Below, piece by piece: positions 4,731 through 7,394 of a DNA stretch of 7,394 nucleotides; the first letter of the stretch is position 1, and each line of letters opens with the position of its first letter. The stretch comes from SZUA-1535 sp964594175. GTDB lineage: Archaea; Aenigmatarchaeota; Aenigmatarchaeia; Aenigmatarchaeales; SZUA-1535. A program made the translations under genes and the position numbers. The notes beneath the pieces were generated by a model. The model saw only the letters and a program-made list of their open reading frames with translations. It was not told the DNA's origin and ran no database searches. Location of the stretch: contig CAZQLM010000044.1 of assembly GCA_964594175.1 (NCBI GenBank), positions 1 through 7,394 of the forward strand. Reading direction: 5' to 3'.

Positions 4731-5693
4731 ATGGAAGGAGTAATAAAAAAATTGAAAGCTCTGGAAGGAAAGAAAATTCTTTTGCTCATGCATCATAACG
4801 CTGACATAGACGCTTTAGCTTCTGCCTGGGTTCTGAAAAATTTTCTTTCCAAGAAAAATATAGTAACAATTGCTACTTGCGAAAGTGTTGCAAAGCAAAC
4901 AAAGAAAATAATAGAGCTTATAAAAGAAGAGATTGTAAAGGATCCGGACTGCTCCAATTATGATTTTGTAACAGTATTGGACACTTCTTCAACCGAGCAG
5001 ATAAAAGCAGCAAAAAATTTGAAAATAGATATGGTTATAGACCATCACGAAAAAGGTGATTTGCACGCGAAGCTTGAGCTTGTGGAAAAGCAAGCCAAAG
5101 CTACAGCTTGCATAATTTATAAAATTCTGAAAAAACTCGGCTATAAGTTAAGCGACATAGAGAAAAAAGTATTGCTTTGCGGAATAGTTTCTGATACAGC
5201 CCATTTGCGCTTTGCGGATAAAGCCACAATGAAAATAGTTTACGAACTTATGGGAGACTTTTCTTTTGGCGAGATTTTAAATTTAATTACGGTAGAAGAA
5301 GATGTTTCCGACAGAATAGCAACACTTAAAGCAGCTAAACGTATGGAGCTTTACAAGTTCGCTGAACTGATAGTTGCTTTTTCTAAGCTTGGTTCACATG
5401 AAGCAATAGCTGCAAGAAATTTGGTTAAGCTAGGCGTAGATATAGCTATAGTTATGACAAAAAAAGATAATGAGTTAAGAATATCATCTCGTGGTAGGGA
5501 GAAGATTCTTTCGAAAGGTGTAAATCTTGCCGAGCTTTTTGAAAAAGTTGGAGAATTCATTCAAGGATCAGGTGGAGGGCATGATTTGGCAGGTTCGGCT
5601 AACGGAAAAGTAAAACCATACAATGCTGTTAAAAGATTTATCCTACGAGAGCTTTCAAAGAAGCTCGGAAAGTGGAAAAGGATAAAAGTATAA
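4731..5693 (+). CDS. DHH/DHHA1-family phosphoesterase
   Basis: This 320-residue enzyme is of the RecJ/NrnA-like DHH superfamily, which uses manganese to hydrolyse short RNA, single-stranded DNA ends or cyclic dinucleotide products. Motifs appear in order: motif I HHNADIDA (residues 21-28), motif II LDTSS (83-87), motif III DHH (104-106), motif IV GIVSDT with Asp155, and the C-terminal DHHA1 substrate-binding GSGGGH (279-284). All catalytic residues are present. The length and lack of extra domains fit an archaeal nanoRNase/oligoribonuclease-like member rather than the longer RecJ/GAN exonuclease partner, though the exact substrate cannot be told from sequence. Its promoter is inside the second copy of the 41-bp repeat. 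The tRNA-Arg gene follows 56 bases downstream on the same strand. Confidence 0.93.
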   Translation: MEGVIKKLKALEGKKILLLMHHNADIDALASAWVLKNFLSKKNIVTIATCESVAKQTKKIIELIKEEIVKDPDCSNYDFVTVLDTSSTEQIKAAKNLKIDMVIDHHEKGDLHAKLELVEKQAKATACIIYKILKKLGYKLSDIEKKVLLCGIVSDTAHLRFADKATMKIVYELMGDFSFGEILNLITVEEDVSDRIATLKAAKRMELYKFAELIVAFSKLGSHEAIAARNLVKLGVDIAIVMTKKDNELRISSRGREKILSKGVNLAELFEKVGEFIQGSGGGHDLAGSANGKVKPYNAVKRFILRELSKKLGKWKRIKV

Positions 5694-5749
5694 AAGGTAT
5701 TGTAAAAAAGAAATTTCACGGTACTACTAATATGCTGAACTTATAAAAA

Positions 5750-5874
5750 GGGCCCGTAGCTCAGCTTGGATCAGAGCGGCCGGCTTCGGACCGGTAGGCC
5801 GCGGGTTCGAAATAAGAAAGGTCGAGAAAAGAGAACACCTCCTCGTTCAGCTGGTAATCCCGCCGGGCCCACCA
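5750..5874 (+). tRNA. tRNA-Arg(UCG) with an intron in the T-loop
   Basis: The cloverleaf folds fully. The acceptor GGGCCCG (5750-5756) pairs with CGGGCCC (5864-5870). The D-arm is GCTC/GAGC around an 11-base loop with GG. The anticodon stem is GCCGG/CCGGT with loop CTTCGGA, anticodon TCG at 5786-5788, hence arginine (codon CGA). The T-stem is GCGGG (5801-5805) with CCCGC (5859-5863). Discriminator A5871 and CCA (5872-5874) are encoded. The T-loop is split: TTCGAA and T are separated by 46 extra bases. After removal the loop is the standard TTCGAAT. No clean TATA box sits about 26 or more bases upstream; TTATAAAAA directly abuts the 5' end and is too close to act for this gene. Confidence 0.93.
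5812..5857 (+). other. 46-base non-canonical tRNA intron (position 59/60)
   Basis: The 3' and 5' exon ends allow three equivalent registers (5810-5855, 5811-5856 or 5812-5857), because A residues flank both sites. The last gives the best bulge-helix-bulge geometry. The T-stem acts as outer helix; 5806-5809 faces 5852-5855 with pairs U-G, C-G and G-U plus one U-U mismatch; and there are 3-base bulges AAA (5810-5812) and AAT (5856-5858). An inner helix can form from CGAG (5823-5826) with CTCG (5842-5845), extended by GAA with TTC. The motif is relaxed, so cutting would need an endonuclease with broad specificity. Confidence 0.75.
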
Positions 5875-5917
5875 AAAACAAAAGCTTCCAATGTTGAGTA
5901 AAACGGAAGAATGTAAT

Positions 5918-6288
5918 TTATAATTCTTCATAAGCTATTGCCAACATCATTTCCTTTAAATATGCGGCTTTATTTATATGAGCAAAGAGAGTGTTTGGTA
6001 TCATTGAAAATTTCGTAAAGATATTTCTCAAGTAAATCTCCGAGTTTTCTTCTTGTTCGGACTTCAGCATTTTTCCCAAGAAGATAAAGAACTAAGAATC
6101 CTTTTGCCTTACCATGCTCTGTGTTAAAATCTTTTAAAGCAGAAAGTATGTTCGCATGCTTCATTGAAAGCGAAAACTTCTCGCATCCGAGCTCGTCAAA
6201 AGCCCAAAGGTAAGACTCGTAAAGCACGCGCATTCGAATCCCAAACTGTTCCGCCGCCGTCGAGGATTAGAAGTTTAAGTTTTTGCAT
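5918..6288 (-). pseudogene. HAD-superfamily hydrolase remnant with two frameshifts
   Basis: Three consecutive frames on this strand join into one protein-like sequence of about 122 residues. From ATG 6288 the first reads MQKLKLLILDGGGTVWDS, a HAD motif I of the DxGGT type with the nucleophile Asp10. One extra base at 6234 then shifts to the frame starting MRVLYESYLWAFDELG (6233), which runs to a stop at 5970-5972. A second one-base shift near 6005-6012 leads into the frame containing MIPNTLFAHINKAAYLKEMM, ending with TAA at 5920-5918. The last two pieces look like the helical cap region of a HAD enzyme. Motifs II to IV are absent, so the gene is also truncated at its 3' end, 43 bases from the tRNA gene. 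An 87-residue intact frame exists (6233-5970), but it makes sense only as the middle of this gene. Sequencing errors are an alternative explanation for the shifts, though not for the truncation. Confidence 0.6.
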
Positions 6289-6328
6289 GTTTAAAATTTC
6301 GTTAGCTGACGAACAGAAGTGGAAAAGG

Positions 6329-6338
6329 TTTAAAAAAC
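6329..6338 (+). promoter_or_regulatory. TATA box of the 75-residue gene
   Basis: TTTAAAAAAC lies 23-32 bases before ATG 6361. No SD is visible before that start, so the transcript is probably leaderless. Confidence 0.5.
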
Positions 6339-6360
6339 TAATTTTCTTTAGTGTTTTTCC

Positions 6361-6588
6361 ATGAGAGAAGGATTAGAGGAATATAAAAAGAAGGAAATAG
6401 AGAAAATAACAGGATACACGATTGAAGAGCTTAAAAACGGTGAACTTCTTATAACAGCTCAGTCAGGTTTAGAGGCATTAGAGCTTGCCAGAAAAATAAT
6501 TGGTAAATGTTATTCTTCAATCGAAGAGTTAGAAAAGGATCTAAAAAAATTAGAAAGTGCTGTTGATTTTTACGTACTTTTTGACTAA
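6361..6588 (+). CDS. Small hypothetical protein, 75 residues
   Basis: I do not recognise this protein. It is acidic to neutral and highly charged, with an N-terminal helix (REGLEEYKKKEIEKI), a middle strand-like ELLITAQS, and then two likely helices (GLEALELARKIIG and SSIEELEKDLKKLESAV), ending in a hydrophobic FYVLFD. There is one cysteine, no membrane segment and no nucleic-acid-binding motif that I can see. A TATA box 23-32 bases before the ATG supports an independent leaderless transcript. It lies between the broken HAD gene, which is divergent, and the UbiD-family gene, which is co-directional but has its own TATA box. The reading frame is intact with codon use like its neighbours, so I take it as a real gene of unknown role. 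Confidence 0.62.
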   Translation: MREGLEEYKKKEIEKITGYTIEELKNGELLITAQSGLEALELARKIIGKCYSSIEELEKDLKKLESAVDFYVLFD

Positions 6589-6594
6589 CTAAGA

Positions 6595-6603
6595 AATTTA
6601 TTA
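6595..6603 (+). promoter_or_regulatory. TATA box of the UbiD-family gene
   Basis: AATTTATTA lies 25-33 bases before ATG 6628, with no SD at the start. Leaderless transcription is likely. Confidence 0.5.
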
Positions 6604-6627
6604 ACCTAAATCTCTTATTTATTCATT

Positions 6628-7394
6628 ATGCTTCGAAAATTTTTACAAATGCTTGAAAAAGAAAACAAAATCGAATTTTCAAAGAAAGAATTTGATACAA
6701 AAACCTCTGAGATCGCTTCTGTAATGAAAAGCTTAGAAGGAAAAGCTGTTTTGTTCGAAAACCTTAAAGGCTATGCAAACTGTAAAATTCTTGTAAATAT
6801 TTGCTCAAGCAGAGAACTTATAGCAAAAGCTTTAGGCACGGAAAAAGAAAAAATTCTTTTCCGCATGCTTGAAGCAATGAAAAAATCTTTAAGCTACAAG
6901 CTCGTTGAAAAAGCTTGCTTTTTAGAAAACGAGGTTAAAAAACCTTGTATTATAGAGCACTTGCCATTGCTCACTTTTTTCGGGAAAGAGAAACCATTTT
7001 ACATAACTTCTGCTATAATCTGCGCAAGAACTAAAGACGGAAAAGTAATTAATTACTCTTTCCACCGTTTAATGTACATTGCCAAGAACAAATTCGCAAT
7101 AAGAGTAATACCCGGAAGACATTTAGATAGAATTCTCGATACATGGGAAAGCGAAATGCCTGTTGCTGTATTTTGCTCCGTGCACCCAGCAGTAGAGCTT
7201 GCCTGCGCTACTTCTCTTGAATTCGGAAAAAACGAGCTAGAATTTGCGAATAGCCTGCTTGAAGGAAAGCTCACGTGCTATGAGCTTAATAGCTTTCACA
7301 TTCCAGCGCATGCAGAAATAGTCATGGTAGGAAAAATAAAGAAAAGTGAGCTTGTAGAAGAAGGTCCATTTGCTGATTTAACCGAAACATGGGA
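6628..7394 (+). CDS. UbiD-family decarboxylase, likely anhydromevalonate phosphate decarboxylase; 3' end beyond window
   Basis: The first 255 residues of a UbiD-family enzyme are present; full members run to about 400-480. UbiD enzymes use prenylated FMN to (de)carboxylate alpha,beta-unsaturated acids. In archaea lacking the classical mevalonate pathway, a UbiD homologue converts trans-anhydromevalonate 5-phosphate to isopentenyl phosphate, the precursor of ether lipids; that is the most likely role here. Family marks are the cofactor region INYSFHR (141-147) followed by AIRVIPGRH (157-165), PVAVFCSVHPAVELA (178-192), IPAHAEIVMVG (225-235) and EEGPFADLTETW (244-255). Many relatives read EIVxEG where this has EIVMVG, so one glutamate near the active site appears replaced by valine. 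The ATG at 6628 follows a TATA box by about 28 bases. Quinone or aromatic-acid decarboxylation is the alternative; a nearby UbiX or aconitase X gene would decide. Confidence 0.87.
   Translation, partial: MLRKFLQMLEKENKIEFSKKEFDTKTSEIASVMKSLEGKAVLFENLKGYANCKILVNICSSRELIAKALGTEKEKILFRMLEAMKKSLSYKLVEKACFLENEVKKPCIIEHLPLLTFFGKEKPFYITSAIICARTKDGKVINYSFHRLMYIAKNKFAIRVIPGRHLDRILDTWESEMPVAVFCSVHPAVELACATSLEFGKNELEFANSLLEGKLTCYELNSFHIPAHAEIVMVGKIKKSELVEEGPFADLTETW

Noticed and set aside
5970..6233. Independent 87-residue gene on the minus strand
   Set aside because: It is best explained as the middle part of a HAD-like gene; flanking frames continue the same protein on both sides.
6164..6364. 66-residue frame on the plus strand
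   Set aside because: It lies antisense to the HAD remnant, has Arg/Lys/Ser-rich shadow composition and runs through the promoter of the next gene.
7053..7274. 73-residue minus-strand frame
   Set aside because: It is a shadow of the UbiD-family coding sequence, with Ser/Phe-rich antisense composition.

Overview
The window looks archaeal. Supporting signs are archaeal ribosomal proteins S24e and S27ae, an archaeal-type Kae1, a UbiD-family enzyme of the kind used in the archaeal mevalonate pathway, a tRNA gene with a non-canonical intron, and TATA boxes centred about 24-30 bases before start codons (leaderless transcripts). Shine-Dalgarno (SD) sequences occur mainly before genes inside operons. 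Genes are AT-rich and tightly packed. I cannot name the lineage. A small-genome (DPANN-like) or otherwise divergent archaeon would fit, but that is inference.

Layout. 1-960 (+): the 3' part of a cysteine-rich, probably secreted protein of unknown function, entering from outside the window. 963-2410 (-): a two-gene operon, a YqaA/DedA-type membrane protein followed by Kae1 (tRNA t6A synthesis). 2455-2566 (+): remains of a tiny zinc-ribbon gene with a frameshift. 2593-3079 (+): overlapping genes for S24e and S27ae. 3103-3630 (+): an unrecognised 175-residue protein. 3662-4165 (+): an MJ0936/YfcE-type metallophosphoesterase. 4177-4694 (+): a Fic/Doc-family gene and an overlapping 48-residue gene, probably a toxin-antitoxin pair. 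4731-5693 (+): a DHH/DHHA1 phosphoesterase. 5750-5874 (+): tRNA-Arg(UCG) with a 46-base intron in the T-loop. 5918-6288 (-): a HAD-like gene broken by two frameshifts. 6361-6588 (+): a 75-residue unknown protein. 6628 to the right edge (+): the 5' part of a UbiD-family decarboxylase, probably anhydromevalonate phosphate decarboxylase.

The most striking structure is a perfect 41-bp direct repeat (4125-4165 and 4682-4722) that brackets the Fic/Doc pair. Copy 1 is the last codons and stop of the phosphoesterase gene. Copy 2 holds the promoter of the DHH gene and supplies the last codons of the small antitoxin-like gene. The simplest reading is that a compact toxin-antitoxin cassette was inserted between the phosphoesterase and DHH genes and duplicated the junction. 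The upstream gene's end and the downstream gene's promoter were both preserved, and the cassette gained a promoter copy of its own. The second notable item is the tRNA intron: its position implies a splicing endonuclease with relaxed specificity. Most other genes are core translation, RNA-processing or lipid-precursor functions.
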